Counted from the first letter of the stretch, positions 48,656 through 61,345 are shown. The stretch: DNA of 64,000 nucleotides from Microcebus murinus (GCF_040939455.1 NC_134109.1:54898001-54962000), one strand, 5' to 3'. The notes: generated by a model not told the origin, from the letters alone. Numbers and translations: made by a program.

Positions 48656-49639
48656 TTGTGGTGCCTTAATTTCTGGACCTATTTTTGTTAATTGTGTCCT
48701 ACTTTCTTTAGGCTTATTCTGTTTTTCTAAATGTATATTCTTATGCTGGATAGTTAACTCATTAATTTGGAACTTGTTTTGCTTTCTAGTGTAATTATTT
48801 ATGATTATAAAATTGCTCCTTAGTACTGCTCTTTCAGATTCTTAGATGAATTACTTCTTTGAAATCTAAATTTTATATATTGCTTATCTATTGGTAAAAT
48901 AATACTGCATATCAAAAAAGCAAAATATTTCAGTGGCATAAAGCAATAAATATTAACTTATCATGTGTCTCTGGGACATCTGAGGAAGCTCACTAATTTC
49001 ATTTGAGCTGGTTCAGCTGATCCAGATTTAGCTTAGTTGAGTGGTTCTGTTACAACCTACAGGTTGAGTGGGGCCTGTGTCTTTACTGTGGATTAAGTTC
49101 AGGTCTGTTTCAAGTGTATTTATCCTGGGGCCTTGACTGAGAAAATGGCAGCTGGCTACGGGAATCTCTTCTCATGGTGATGGCAAAAATTTAAGAAAAA
49201 ATCTCCAACTGCACAATCACATTTCAGTTTCCCCTTTGCATATATGGAGCATTCCATTGGCCAAAGCAAGTCCCAAGGCCAAGTACAAAGGATAAGGGTG
49301 AAAGAAAACACTCTACCCACCATGACAAGGAGAGAAAAAAGATGATAAAGATTTCTAAAATATAGTTAAAGCTACCTTTTTTTATTTTAACCATATCCTT
49401 TTTTTCATTAGGCCAATGAGTTTGAAAGATACCTTTTTTTAAAGTTTTAAATGTGTGTAATTATTTAATTTGTAGTTCTTTTATTCATATCAAAAATTTG
49501 CACTTTGGTCAAAGACTGTGATTGTATGACATCAATTCTTTGAGTTTATTAAGAATACTTTGATAAACAAAAATATGGTCAATGTTTGTAAATAGTCCAC
49601 ATGTGCTGAAAATAAGAAATATTCTTTTTTACTTTTTTA
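48656..49639. other. Unassigned DNA; possible old repeat at 48890-49330
   Basis: The stretch 48940-49330 (CTGGTTCAGCTGATCCAGAT, CATTCCATTGGCCAAAGCAA, GTCCCAAGGCCAAGTACAAA) looks like a common old mammalian interspersed repeat I cannot name. The rest is AT-rich without signals. Confidence 0.4.
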
Positions 49640-50530
49640 TTTCATTGTTAAGGGGAAGATATATGGTATAATTTCTATTTTTTTGAATTTGTTAAGACAT
49701 GTTTTATGGCCTAAGATGTGATCAGTCTTAGAGAATGTTTCATGTGCTGATGAGAAGAAGGTATATTCAGGAGTTTTGAGGTAGAACGTTCTATAAATAT
49801 CTGTTAGGCCCATTTTCTCTAGAGTCCTGTTTAAGTCCAGTGTTACTTTATTTTCTGCTTGGAGGATCTGTCCAGTTACATCAATGAAGTGCTGAAGTCC
49901 CTGGTTATTATGATGCTGTTGTTTATCTCTTTGTTTAGATCTAGTAGGTTTTGCTCTATAAATCTGGGTACACTTGTGTTAGGTGTATAAATATTTAGGA
50001 TTGTTATATCTTCTTGAATTGCTCCCTTTAGCATTACATAATAACCATCTTTGCCTTTCTTTACTATTGTTGATTTGAAGTTTATGTTATCTGATATGAG
50101 AATGACTACTCCTGCTTTCTTCTGATTTCCAGTTGCATGGAATATTTTTTTCCATCCTTTTCACCTTGATTCTGATTGAGTCCTTGTGGGTTAGATATGT
50201 TTCCTGGAGACAGCAGATCCTTGACTTGTATTTTTTTATCCATTCAATCAACCTGTCTCTTGAGTGGGAAACTCAAACTATTCACATTTATTAAAAGAAT
50301 TGATAAGTGGGATGCATTTCTGTTCATCCCATTGGGTAGAACCTTATTGCTTTGTTTTAATTATTGAACTATTATTATATAGGGCTCTGAGCTTTGACTT
50401 TTGAGTGCTTTAATACCACAGGGTGTCTATTGTGCTAATTCATGTATAATGCAGACCTAAGTACTTCCTGCATGGCTGATCTGGTCTTAACAAATTCTCT
50501 TAGTGTTTGCATGACTGAAAAAGTCTCTTT
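49640..50530 (-). mobile_element. L1 fragment, ORF1 end plus ORF2 endonuclease, antisense
   Basis: On the minus strand from 50530 it runs from the end of ORF1 through the inter-ORF spacer into the endonuclease. It reads complements of ACTCAAGAGACAGGTTGATT, CTGCTGTCTCCAGGAAACAT and GACAGATCCTCCAAGCAGAA, ending near TTAGAGAATGTTTCATG and the region equivalent to about 5400 of L1-A. It is decayed and bounded on the right by another L1. Confidence 0.85.
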
Positions 50531-51040
50531 AAAAATTTTATTTCAGATTATTATGGGGGTACAAACGTTTTGGTTATATAAATAACTTTTGTGTCATTTC
50601 AGTCAAAGTTATAAGTGTGCCCATATCCCAGATGGTTTGCATCATACCTATTAGGTGTGAATTTAACCATCCCCTCCTTTCCCGCCACCTGCTTGATTTC
50701 TGATGAATGTTATTTTCATAGGTGCGCATAAATATTCACGGATTACTATCAATTTAATGGTGAGGACAGGTGATTTTTTTCCATTTTTGTGATGCTTCAC
50801 TTACAAAAATGGTTTCCAGTTCCATTCAGGTTAATACAAAAGGTATTAGTTCACCATTTTTTTTTTTTTTTTTTGTATAGCTGAGTAGAACTCCATGGTA
50901 TAAACGTAGCATATTTTATTAACCCACTCATGTATTGATGGGCACATGGGTTGGTTCCATATCTTTGCAATTATGAATTATGCTGCTATAAATGTTTGAA
51001 TACAGGTTTCTTTTTTATAGAATGTCCTTTTTTCCTTTGG
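50531..51040 (-). mobile_element. 5'-truncated lemur-type L1 3' end, antisense
   Basis: It starts on the plus strand with an A/T tail and ATTATGGGGGTACAAACGTT, the complement of the terminal CCCCCATAAT motif shared by L1-A and L1-B. The 3' UTR and the ORF2 C-terminus (complement of ACCATGGAGTTCTACTC, matching MEYYS) follow. A T-run at 50858-50876 is internal. It abuts an older L1 at left and an Alu stub at right. Confidence 0.82.
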
Positions 51041-51116
51041 GCTTGCAGTGAGCTATGATGACCCCACTACATTGCTGGGGCAACAGAGGGAGACTCTGTC
51101 ACCAAAAAAATAAAGG
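51041..51116 (+). mobile_element. 5'-truncated Alu, 3' part only
   Basis: CTTGCAGTGAGCTATGATGA through GGGCAACAGAGGGAGACTCT and an A-rich tail is the last 60 or so bases of an Alu right monomer. Confidence 0.85.
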
Positions 51117-51777
51117 ACATGCTTGTCAAAAAGAATTTTTCATCACACATAACAATATGGTGTAGCAATGGTTCACGTTTTTGTCATAACAACAAAGAAA
51201 GGCAAGCTTCAAGAAAATTTTTCTTCTGATGCTCATTTAATTAATGCAGAACCCATCTATCCAGCTTCTTTTCCTTGCAAATTTGTTTCAAATGGTCCAA
51301 TATTGTTGGAATAGTAATGTCAAACCTTGCTGCTAATTCATGTGTAGGTTGAGATGGATTTACTTCCACTATAGCTTTTAGCTCATCATTATCCACGTTG
51401 GTCTCAGGTTGCCCATGTTTCTTATTTTCAAGACTAAAATCACCAGAACCAAACTTCTCAAATCATTGAAGTACTATGTGTTTATTAGCCACATCCTTTC
51501 CAAACACTTCATTGATATTTCAAGCTGTCTGTGCTGCATTGATTCCACAATGGAACTCATATTTGAAAATAACAAAAATTTTGACTTAGCCATAGTTTCA
51601 CAATAATTGCCCCAAATAATTTTTGAAAGATAATCACAAGCCAAACACAAATTTGAAAGACCAAAGATGTTACTTCACAATACACATAAAACAAGATGTG
51701 TCCAAGTAAAATATCAGAGATATCAACTGTCAAAATTAGTACTTAAGTAAATCAGACATTGATACTTGATAAACTAA
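51117..51777 (-). mobile_element. Mariner copy 2, truncated
   Basis: It is collinear with 17238-17901 of the complete mariner over about 660 bases (for example CCCATCTATCCAGCTTCTTT and TGATATTTCAAGCTGTCTG occur in both). It ends in the terminal repeat CTTGATAAACTAA, followed by TA at 51778-51779. The transposase C-terminal half and left terminus are absent. The readable N-terminal part has stops. The two copies differ at many sites, so they are separate old insertions and not a recent duplication. Confidence 0.92.
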
Positions 51778-51779
51778 TA

Positions 51780-54015
51780 TATATTAATGCTTACAAATAT
51801 ATAAGGAAAAATAATTATATATGCTTATGTGTATATGTATATTTACTCACCCAATTATTCAAACATTTATTATGCATTTTCATTTAAATTATTTTTATGA
51901 TCCCAAATAATTTATAGACTAAATAAATATAATATTAAATATTTACCATCAAAATTTATCCTGTCAATTAAGGAGCAGATTAAGAAAATGAGTAACTCTT
52001 TTAAGGTAATTTAAAAAAATCTTATATTTTACACATTGCTTCTCCATAGTCATCTACACATATTTATTTTTCTCTATTTTGCAACTAAAAAGCACCCTAC
52101 ATAGTATTTTTATACATAAAATGTCAACTTTAGTAACATATACCTAAATAAAATAATGATCATTGCAATGATAACAATACCCTCTTAATACTTGTGTTGA
52201 GCTATATAGTTTATAGGCTGTATTATATTGGTTATCTCATTTATGTTAGGAAGGGGTTATCTCCACCTGCTCTAATAAGAAAAATATGATCAGACTGGGA
52301 TTTTATTACATGTCTTCAGACAATAAATTCAATATTTTAATTATACCTTACTTATCTTCTCATAAAAATTAGTAGCTAAAATAAGTTAAAGTATTAAAAT
52401 TCATTCACTGAAACTTATCCTATAAATGCAGAACCTATTTTTTCCCCTGAGAATTACATATTCTAATTTGGCTAGAGAAATAATAAAGTGCTGAAAGAGT
52501 GCTATGAAATGAATCTCTAATATAATAAAACTGAGATCTTAGAAAAGGCAGATTTCTTTTACACCTTTAAACTAGAAACATAAAAAGCATCTGGAAATTG
52601 AATTTTCACAGTAGGGGCTAGAAAGGCAAAGTAAGAACATAGCAATGTAATACTTAATTATCATAATTCACCCCAGGTGTTGAAATGCTCAGAAAAGATA
52701 TATTTATGATGAGTATCAAACCTTATATTCACAAACTGCTAAAGGGACTTGATTAAACATCATGTGTATTATACAATAATGATAAAGCAAAGTTAATTTT
52801 TGCCAAGTTCATAATTTTTTTCTGATAGTCACCTGAAAATGAAAAGTCTTATATAAGTACATGTGTTATAGCCTGCTTACAAATTAGGTCTGTTTTTTTT
52901 TTTTTTAAACACACTCCAAAAAGTCTTACAAAAATTTCCAAAAGATATTGTTCACCATTCAATAGCAATTCTATATAAAATGTAATCTTTCATGATAATC
53001 TTCTGTTATCACTTCCATTGGGACTATTAATTGTCACAAGTAAATGTAAACATGATATAAACATTAAAAATACAGAGTGCTAACAACATACAGATTCACT
53101 AATGTCAAGAATTTATAATTTAGAAAAATCTGAGGGAATTACATATTCAGTGTGAAGTAAAATAAATTCTAACAGTACAACTTGGAAATTTGACTTTTTC
53201 AAATTCTTGTTATAATAGCAGAGAAAGAATGAAGAAATCAATGAGCACAGATATTATAAATTCCCATTTCTCTTGTGTATTATAGGAATAGAGATTTATT
53301 ATTATTTTGCTGAAATACTACATATGAACTAAGAAAGGGGGAGGTGAAAAAAACTTAAAGCACTTTGTGGATAATGGTTCATCTCAGCATATGTATAAAA
53401 AGCTAAATATAATGTCTTTCTTAAAAGATTCTCACCAACAAGTTTAGAAATAAACTAATATACTAGTAAACTAATAGTATTAGAAATATAACTTAAGTTC
53501 TTATTTGCTATAGGAAAATTGTATAATAAATATAAGACATGCTGTTCTTTAGTCAATAGCTTTTGTTTTTTTTAAACATATATTAAGTGTGAAGCATCCA
53601 AGCTCAACAAGTTTACACTGGGGGAAATTCTTATCTCATTAAGTGTCATTAATCAAGTAGGGTGGTTTCTGAAATATTCCTAAGATACCATTATCCTCCA
53701 AATAGCTAATACTGAAATAACATTAACCCAATCCCTATAACTGTATGATACAGTGTTGTTATAAAGTTAAAATCTACGGAAACAAAAACCACATATTATA
53801 GTTTATCACACGCTAATAAAAAATACATATCAGATTCAGGAAAGCAGTTACTTTAAGTGAGAAGAAGTAAGAGTTTCCTGAATAAAGTTTATATAGGTAG
53901 ATATCAGTTATTGTCCTTATTCCTGTTTTTGTATTAATAGTTAATTTTTAAGTATTGATTATATTATTAAAACTAAATTTTACATATTCATAATTAATAT
54001 AATTATACATGTTCA
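51780..54015. other. Unassigned AT-rich intergenic DNA
   Basis: No gene. A weak MIR-like segment is possible at 52180-52260. A T-run lies at 52891-52906. Confidence 0.5.
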
Positions 54016-54120
54016 TAATATAAACACAGGTGTTTGTGTTTATGTATGTGCATATACTAAATACTATATATACTATATATACACACATACATACACACAC
54101 ATATGGAGGGGAGAGAGAGA
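54016..54120. repeat. TA/CA simple repeat and (GA)n
   Basis: TATATAC and ACACATAC units at 54057-54103, then GAGAGAGAGAG at 54111-54121. Confidence 0.85.
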
Positions 54121-54239
54121 GTCAGCCGATTGATAAAAGGAAATATCAAAAAATATAGCATTGTCAGAGGGATAGAGTGTGTTTATTTTGGGGTGGTAAA
54201 TGTTGCTATTTTATATAAGATTATCATGAAAATCATCAC

Positions 54240-55253
54240 CTATAAGCTGAGATTTAGGCAGTGACTGATGTTTGTGATGAAGTGTGGGGCGTTAGTAGTA
54301 ATTGAGGCAACACTGTGAGGAGATTAGCTACTTCTCCCCATGGAACCAGGTCTCTAAGATAGGGGTCACCACAGAGGATAAGGAAACTGATAGACAACAG
54401 AGAGAAATAAAATAATGCACAGAGACTAAGGTATAGTTTATAGTTATATATATATATCATATATATATCATCTATATATCTATATATCATATATATATAT
54501 ATCATATATATCATATATATATCAGATAAAACACAGCAGGAGGTTCCTAGGGGACTGGCAGAATTCCACAACCACCAGCAAAATGGTTAGATTCATACAG
54601 GTTTTTATAATCACAGACATCAATTACCAGTCATCAGTGTAACATATTTGCATATCAGGGAATACAGTTGCTAGGGGATACAGGAAGTGGGTTAGGGGTC
54701 AGAAGTCCTCTCAAGGGGCTTCTAATCTATCTAGGTGAACAAACAGGTACAAAGTCTTACAGGGGCTAGTTTCTAAGTTCTAAGAAGTAGTTGTCAATTA
54801 ACAAAGGTAAAACAAAAGAGGTATAGTGACTCAATATATCTTTGATTAGTTATGGTGAACTTAAAGGTAGACAGACAGGAGAGAACAGGAAGCCCATCTC
54901 TAATAAAATAGGTTGTTTATAACCCCTGGGGTGCTTCTCTGGGCAAAGTACACTCATTGTCTCCAGCTCCCATCCTGTGGGCCATGTTTGCCTTGTCTTT
55001 CAAGACACAGGGTAGCTCACATGTTTTGAAATGCTGAGAAGCCTTCCTGGAAAACATCCCCACTGGAGATTTGAGAGCTCTCCCATGATAGCAGCCTCTA
55101 ATAAGTGAACCATTGAGTCCACACATTCCTTCAGGGCAAAACCCTGCAAACTCCTGTTTCTGTCTTTAATATAGTAATATTGGGTTATACAATAAAATAA
55201 TGGTCTTATAAGCCACACCTCATTAATTCTTCAATCATATTTTCCCCAACAAA
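54240..55253 (-). mobile_element. Probable LTR element, antisense (family unknown)
   Basis: The segment is richer in GC and lower in A-runs than its neighbours. On the minus strand it begins TGTTGGGGAAAATATGATTG at 55253, an LTR-like TG start. A TTTATTAGAGATGGG-type promoter region lies in the middle, and a (TA)n microsatellite is embedded at 54445-54525. I recognise the general look of an ERV LTR but not the family, and I cannot place its far end precisely. Confidence 0.4.
54440..54525. repeat. (TATC/TA)n microsatellite
   Basis: Imperfect TATATATATC repeats over about 85 bases. Confidence 0.92.
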
Positions 55254-55619
55254 GAAGAACTTTAAAAAGTTGTCAAAAAGAAAAATACACTGGCATAGAA
55301 CACTTTACAGTGCAAATGCTCTGGTATGAGAACATTCTTACATTGTTCAAAGAATAGCAAGTTGGCCTCTGTGGTTTAAATAGAGGACATCACTACAAAC
55401 TCAACAGTTTTAAACAGGATGCATTGAACAAACTCTATGACAATAAATTTAAGTCTTTGAAATTCTTTGAAAAACACATCTTACCCAATATTGACTCAAG
55501 AAAAAATTAGATAACTGTTTAAGAAACTGAATCAATGTTTAACACACCATCCCAAACCCCCCAAACAAGCAAACAAATAAAAACTTTAGTCACAGTTAAC
55601 ATCACTGGATAAATCTTCC
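55254..55619. other. Unassigned DNA
   Basis: Nothing recognised. Confidence 0.45.
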
Positions 55620-56822
55620 AAATGTTTAGTGGTAAATGAATACGAGTCTGACACAAACTCTTCCAAAGAATAAAAAAGAGGAACTACTTCTCAATCATTT
55701 GATGAGACCAGCCTCACTGTTTATAAAACATGACAATGACATTACAAGAAAAGAAAGTGACACGCTATCTCTCATGAACATTGCCACAAAAATCCTTAAA
55801 AAAATTACTAAATCCAATCCAGCAATTATATAAAAAGGATAATGTATTCTGAATATGCATACTTAGTATAAGGAATGGATATGGGTTTAACACTCTAAAA
55901 TTATTCATTCACTTAAAAAAAATAAAGGAAAGAAATAATACAGTTAACTTTAAAGGTACAAAAATTTGATAGAATTCAGCCATGTTCATAATAAAAGAGA
56001 TCCACAATCAAGAAATTGAAATTTCTTAATATAATAATAGACAGTGATTTTATAAATAAAGTTAGCATTTAAAATAACATTAAAAATATTGAAATATGTT
56101 GTTTGAAATTAGAAACAAGAATATTCACAACTTCTTGCTAATATGGTGCTTGTGAATCTAATCAGTTCAAGTACTGCAAAAATGTTTAATGGAATATAAA
56201 TGAAAAGTAAAGCCCTCAATATTTGGATATATTGTACAGGTAGAAAATGTATATATATATTAATATATATAAATATATAATTAAATGAGTAAGTGAACAT
56301 AGAAGGTCACTTGATGATAAGCTATGATACAAAAATCAGCTATATTATGTAGGTGTGTATATATATATGTATACATAGAAGTTATTTGAAAATAAGATTT
56401 AAAAATACCTTTTACAATAGCATTAAAATCAGGTACCTATAAAGCTAATGAGAAAAATATCATGTCTCTATATGAAAAATTATAAAGCATTTTAAGGAAA
56501 ACCTGAAGACCTAAATAAAAAAGGAATATGCCTTATTAATAAATCAGAAGGCATAATAATGCAAAATTTTTCTCAAATTGATCCATATATTACAAACAAT
56601 CTTACTACTTTTGTTGTAAAAACTGGGAAGTTTATTCTTAAATTTATTTTGAAATAAAGATATCTAGAATAGGTAATGTGACAGAAAAACATACCTGAAG
56701 AACTTATCAAGACTTATTATAAACAATAGTAATTTTAAGAAAACTTCTTGTTGAGTGCAATGGAATGCTCATAGAGCACTATAAGACAATAAAGAGTTCA
56801 AAAACAGACTCATTAATGATCA
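55620..56822 (+). mobile_element. Ancient L1M ORF2 fragment, sense (decayed)
   Basis: 55636-55833 still reads as the region just upstream of the L1 RT core: SLMNIATKILKKI corresponds to [13 protein letters not shown] in L1-A. Later parts track the RT and post-RT region with heavy decay: TTACAATAGCATTAAAATCA (56411), GAAAACCTGAAGACCTAAAT (56498) and AATAAAGAGTTCAAAAACAG (56790). The 3' continuation reappears at 57240-57312 beyond a MaLR LTR. TA repeats interrupt it at 56250-56280 and 56355-56370. Confidence 0.65.
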
Positions 56823-57237
56823 TGTCAAGTGGTAAAGCCCGAATGTTTGTGTCCCTCCCTTCGGGTTGAAACTTAACCCTCAATGTAACAGTTCTAACAG
56901 GTGGTGCCTTTTAGGAGATAATTGGGCTATAAGGGCTTCACCTTCATGGATGGAATTAGTGCCTTATAAAAGGTCTTGTGGGGTGTGTGTGAATGCTCTC
57001 CTTCCATCCCTTTTGCCTTTTAGTCTCTGCTGCCATGTGAGAACATGGTGTTCATACTCTCAAGAGGATGTAACAACAAAGCACTAGCTTAGAAACAGAC
57101 TAGACCCTCACCAAACACCAATCCTGGCAATGCCTTGATCTTGGACTTTCAGCCTCCAGAACTGTGAGCAATAAATTTCTGTTCTTTATAAATCACTCAC
57201 TCTCAGATATTTTGCTATAGTAGAACAAATGGAGCAC
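56823..57237 (+). mobile_element. MaLR (MST/MLT1-type) solo LTR
   Basis: The LTR of a non-autonomous ERVL-related element is about 415 bp. It begins TGTCAAGTGGTAAAGCCCGA and contains TGTCCCTCCCTTCGGGTTGA, AACTTAACCCTCAATGTAAC and TAGTGCCTTATAAAAGGTCT (TATA-like). GCTGCCATGTGAGAACATGG, TGCCTTGATCTTGGACTTTC and AGCCTCCAGAACTGTGAGCA follow, then AATAAATTTCTG with the poly-A signal. It sits inside the L1M ORF2 fragment and is therefore younger than it. No internal MaLR sequence is present. Confidence 0.9.
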
Positions 57238-57312
57238 CTTATTTATGGCATGGGTAAAGGATGGTCTTTACAATAAATGGTATTGGGTCACTGTAGTGTC
57301 CATATATGATCA
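57238..57312 (+). mobile_element. L1M ORF2 fragment, continuation
   Basis: GGATGGTCTTTACAATAAAT followed by GGTATTGGGTCACTG matches the ORF2 stretch FNKWCW seen in L1-A near 7512-7540. It is cut off by the next antisense L1. Confidence 0.6.
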
Positions 57313-57595
57313 AAAATAAATCTTTTTTATTTGTATAAATTTAAGAGGTACCAGTATGGTTTTGTTACATGGATATATTGTGCAGTGGAGAAGCCTGGGC
57401 TTCTGGTATACCCATCACCCAAATAATGTACATAGTACACACTAAGTAATTTTTCATTCCCTCGCCCCCCTTACATACTTCCACCCTCTGAATCTCCAGT
57501 GTCTATTATTTCACGTTCTATGTCCATATGTACACATTATATAGCTCCCATTTGTAAGTGAGAACATGAGATATTTCACTGTTTCTGAGGTCCTA
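57313..57595 (-). mobile_element. L1 3' UTR end, antisense (L1PB/L1MA type)
   Basis: On the plus strand: TTTTTTATTTGTATAAATTT (tail), GTTTTGTTACATGGATATAT, TGGTATACCCATCACCCAAA, CCAGTGTCTATTATTTCACG and AAGTGAGAACATGAGATATT. This is the characteristic antisense 3' UTR of primate L1s older than the lemur-specific copies. Confidence 0.8.
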
Positions 57596-58859
57596 TTTTA
57601 TAGCATTCACAAATAAATTCTTAATAAGAATTCAATTTATTTGTCCCATTTATTGCATACAGGTTTAGTTAATATATATATTTTTATATAATGCTGTTTG
57701 GCATAATAAAGTACATGTTATGTTCCATTATCAATTCTAACTATAAGCATGCAAAGCAACCCTCTTTGTTCAATTTAAGATATACATGAATTATAATTTA
57801 TTTTATGTTACCACTCCCAGCTCTGTTTTATTTTTGCTTACATTGGTTGATATTTCCATTATTTTGTTTTTAAACATGGTATGCCATTTTGTTTGATGAC
57901 TTGCCTTTTCATTCCTCATCTAGTTTCCCCAGAATTTCTTCTCAATATTGTATATCTTGTAAGCTTAGTTAAGTATCACCACACATCCTGTATTAAATAG
58001 TGGGGGAAAATTGGTATTGATAGGTCTGTGTTTTTCTTTAATGTATGTGAACTATGTTTACACATAAATAGTGACTAGCAGCCAGGTAGATTGACCAATA
58101 AATATGCAAGTTTATGTTATTTTAGGTATTTTCTGATTAATAATTTCTAGGATATTACTATCACTATTGCAAATGGAAGGTGCAAATTTGCTGAACAACC
58201 AAATTTAGATATAATTGAAAATGTCAGTACAATATAATATTCTGCTACAATTTTCAGAGTATATAAAACATTATAATTATACTGTGTTCTTGTGACAAAT
58301 TCTTCAATGAAAAATTAAAATTATAATCCATTTATAATATCCAGTTATAATTTTGTACTAAAAGTAAAAATGATTAAATACAGAATTGCATGAATAGCAA
58401 TAATGTAATAAAGTGCAGAATGTTTACATGTTACATTAGCAGTATTGTGAGTTATCTTTTTCTATTTATTTTGAAGAATAATAATTCATACTTACATATT
58501 TCCTCTAAGAGCAAAAGTAGGAGGAAAGCCTAAAATTTCAAGATAACCATAATATGACTGTCATCTTAAGCTCACCCTGAATTATAAGGTGTAAACCATA
58601 AGCAGTACAGAATTTAAACCTTGCCATACACCCACAACACACACTCAGAAAATAAATTATCAACATTATATTTGAAAGCATTTGTATTAACATAATTCCA
58701 ATATTTCTTTAAAGAAAAATTGTACTGTGGCTACAGCTAGAACAAAAATCAACATTTATTTTTACACTTACACATTTGGTTAAAATCAAGTTTACTAAAC
58801 ATTTCTTCATACTTTACAATTATTGAAATCTCTTACCTTGTCTTTCAAACTGACTTTGC
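57596..58859. other. Unassigned AT-rich intergenic DNA
   Basis: No gene or confident repeat. Confidence 0.5.
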
Positions 58860-59935
58860 TTCAAAATGATCTGTTTTTATTTTTCTGCAGCTTATAAATA
58901 GCACAATATAATGCAATATATTATCCCATGGGAAGATTTTTGGTGTCACTCAGTAAAAGTCTGTCCTGTTGCTTTGGTCTTCTTATTGATTTCAGGATTT
59001 AGTTTGCAAAGAGTTTATTTTGTTTTTAGGAATATTATCTTATCATTCTTTTCATTGACTATCATTTTGAATTCTGGTATCAAGGATATTTTTCTTTCAT
59101 ACAAAATAATATAGGGAAAAAATTTATTTTGAATTCTCTGGAATAGTTTGGATATGAGGAGAAACATATCTTCCTTTATGGTTGTAAAACAATTACAGAT
59201 AAAGCCTTGCAGGCCGGCTTAGAGTCCTAGGGTTTTCTTTGTAGATGATATTTTTAACCTACTGTTTCATATCTTCAGTGGTTGCAGGAATAACTTGTTT
59301 TTCTATGTCTATTTGAATGAGTTTTTGATATCTTATGTTTTTAAAAATTGGTCCTTCTTATCTAAATTTTCAAATGTAGTGGCTTAAAGTTTTTAATAAC
59401 ATCTTTTTTAACTTTTTGATGGCTGTGTTTTCTCTAGTGGTATCCCATTTTATTGCTACAATTTTGCATGGATGCACCTTCTCTTTCTCTTTGTTCTCAT
59501 TTTATCAGTTTTAGACTAGTGTTTGTTATGATCTCCCACTGTGTTTGTAGATTTGTTATTTTTTCTGGTAGTCATTTTGAAACCATATTATTCAGTGCTT
59601 ACTTATTTAGAATTGTAGCTTGGTCAAGAATTGAACATTTTACAATTATAATTATCTTCATTAATTCTTTGTTCTTTATTATCTCTATATAAAAATTTTA
59701 TTAGATGTAGATTATATCTAGAAGCTTAATTCTGACATTTTTGTGTCTATTAATTCTGACTCATGGTGGATTATTTTCAATGGGAAATTTGTCATTATAG
59801 AGTTTGAATTTACTTTAATATGGAAATCAAAGGTTTCTTTGAGATTTTACAGTCTGACCCTCCCCAATAAATTTGTATTTCCTTCTTCCTATGACCTCAT
59901 GGATATCACAGCTCAGAATAATATTTCATGTTAAT
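58860..59935 (-). mobile_element. Ancient L1M ORF2 fragment, antisense (decayed)
   Basis: The blocks TTGAATTCTGGTATCAAGGA (59068), GGAATAGTTTGGATATGAGG (59140), AAGCCTTGCAGGCCGGCTTA (59202), ATCTTCAGTGGTTGCAGG and TGATCTCCCACTGTG parallel antisense L1 ORF2 from the RT toward the endonuclease. Conservation is low and the right limit is uncertain. Plus-strand frames here are chance. Confidence 0.55.
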
Positions 59936-60779
59936 TCATTATATTGGGGTATAGATTCAAACCCTAAGCATACGTAGGGAAAATCTATAGTTACAAGTTA
60001 TCAAGGGAGCTGTTTTTATTTCTACTTAAAACCAGAACAACATAATCTACTTTGTCCACATTATTTGCCATAGAGAAGTATCTGTTTGTGTTTGCTAGAT
60101 CCTTTTTAATGAATATGCAGGCTTTTTTGGACAATGACTCTATTCAGCAGTCTCATTTTCCATTCTGCAACTAGCTCAAGGCTGCTTCTCCTATAATTAC
60201 AAGACCATGGGAAAGAGTTGTCACTGGAATATTATAAATAGGTAACCTCAGCTCAAAACTGCCAGGGTTTAACTATTTTAACTATTCTTGTTTCAGTTTC
60301 CCTGTTTGTTACTGGCTTCTGAGATCCCTCTTTCTTGAGAATTCAGCTATGGAATTGAAAGAACCATCAAATTTATCCAGCAATTCTAGACATTTTGCAA
60401 AGATTTTTGGATTATTTATTCTGCAGAACTGCCAGTGATAGAATCCTGTGCTTATCTTTATAAGCCCTTGAACAATAGCAGATATTTTTTATTATAATTT
60501 TTAAAACTATGTAAACTATTTAGCAAAGTGCCTACTACATTGTAAAGCACTTAATATATACTAGATTCCCTTCACCTAGGGTTGAAAACTGATACTTATA
60601 GGCTTGCTGAGTTGTTTAATTTCAGTTACCAAGTATTTAAAACACATGAGATTATTCATATGGGTTACAAAGATTAAACCACATTTACTTCTATTTAATA
60701 TAGCAATGACCTTGAGATTGCTTCATATTTTATATTTTCCATTCACAAATAGAGATAGCTGTCTTAATAAAGTTTTAAT
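59936..60779. other. Unassigned DNA; possible MIR at 60440-60570
   Basis: 60510-60565 (TAGCAAAGTGCCTACTACAT, AAAGCACTTAATATA) resembles the 3' half of a MIR SINE, but the match is too short for a firm call. Confidence 0.35.
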
Positions 60780-61345
60780 TCCAATTCCCATAACATTGTG
60801 TAGATGGAAAAGAAGTATCTCTTCTCAGCCTAAGTTCAAGGCTAATGCCCCTGTAACAAAAGATAAACTAATAAAAGAAAAGCATACAAATTTATTTAAT
60901 GTAAGTTTTATGTGACACAGGAGCCTTCATAAGGAAATGAAGACACACAGGCACAGGTAAACTTGTGTATTTTTACTCTTAGGTTTGGTGAATAGTAGGC
61001 AGTTATGGAGAAATACTATTAGAGGACAAAAGGGTATAATGTAATAGTAATAAACAGGGGGAAATTTAGCAAGGCCTAAATTTGATCAGATTCTTGACGT
61101 CTCAGTGTCTTTGGCTCCTTTCCTCCAGGTATACAGAGTATACCTTTTAAATGATGATCCTATGACTGGCTTCAGGGGAAATGGGCAGGAGACAGAGAAT
61201 GAACTTTCTAAGTTTTTAAACTAATTTCAGGGGACAAAGTGGGAAAATGACGGTGACCTTCCTGCTCCTATTTTCTCAAATATCACCACACCATGTTTTA
61301 GAGTAGCATGCTCTGAGCCCAATTTATTGTATATCACCTTGGTTC
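60780..61345 (-). mobile_element. Probable ERV LTR, antisense (family unknown)
   Basis: The block AAAGCATACAAATTTATTTA, then GACACAGGAGCCTTCATAAG and GAAATGAAGACACA, is a sequence I associate with the antisense U5/R end of a class I ERV LTR. The segment is GC-richer than its flanks up to about 61330. The overall layout resembles 63350-63900, but the two are clearly different sequences. Confidence 0.45.

Noticed and set aside
60440..60570. MIR SINE
   Set aside because: Only a short, diverged resemblance to the MIR 3' half. Mentioned in the intergenic entry but not called.
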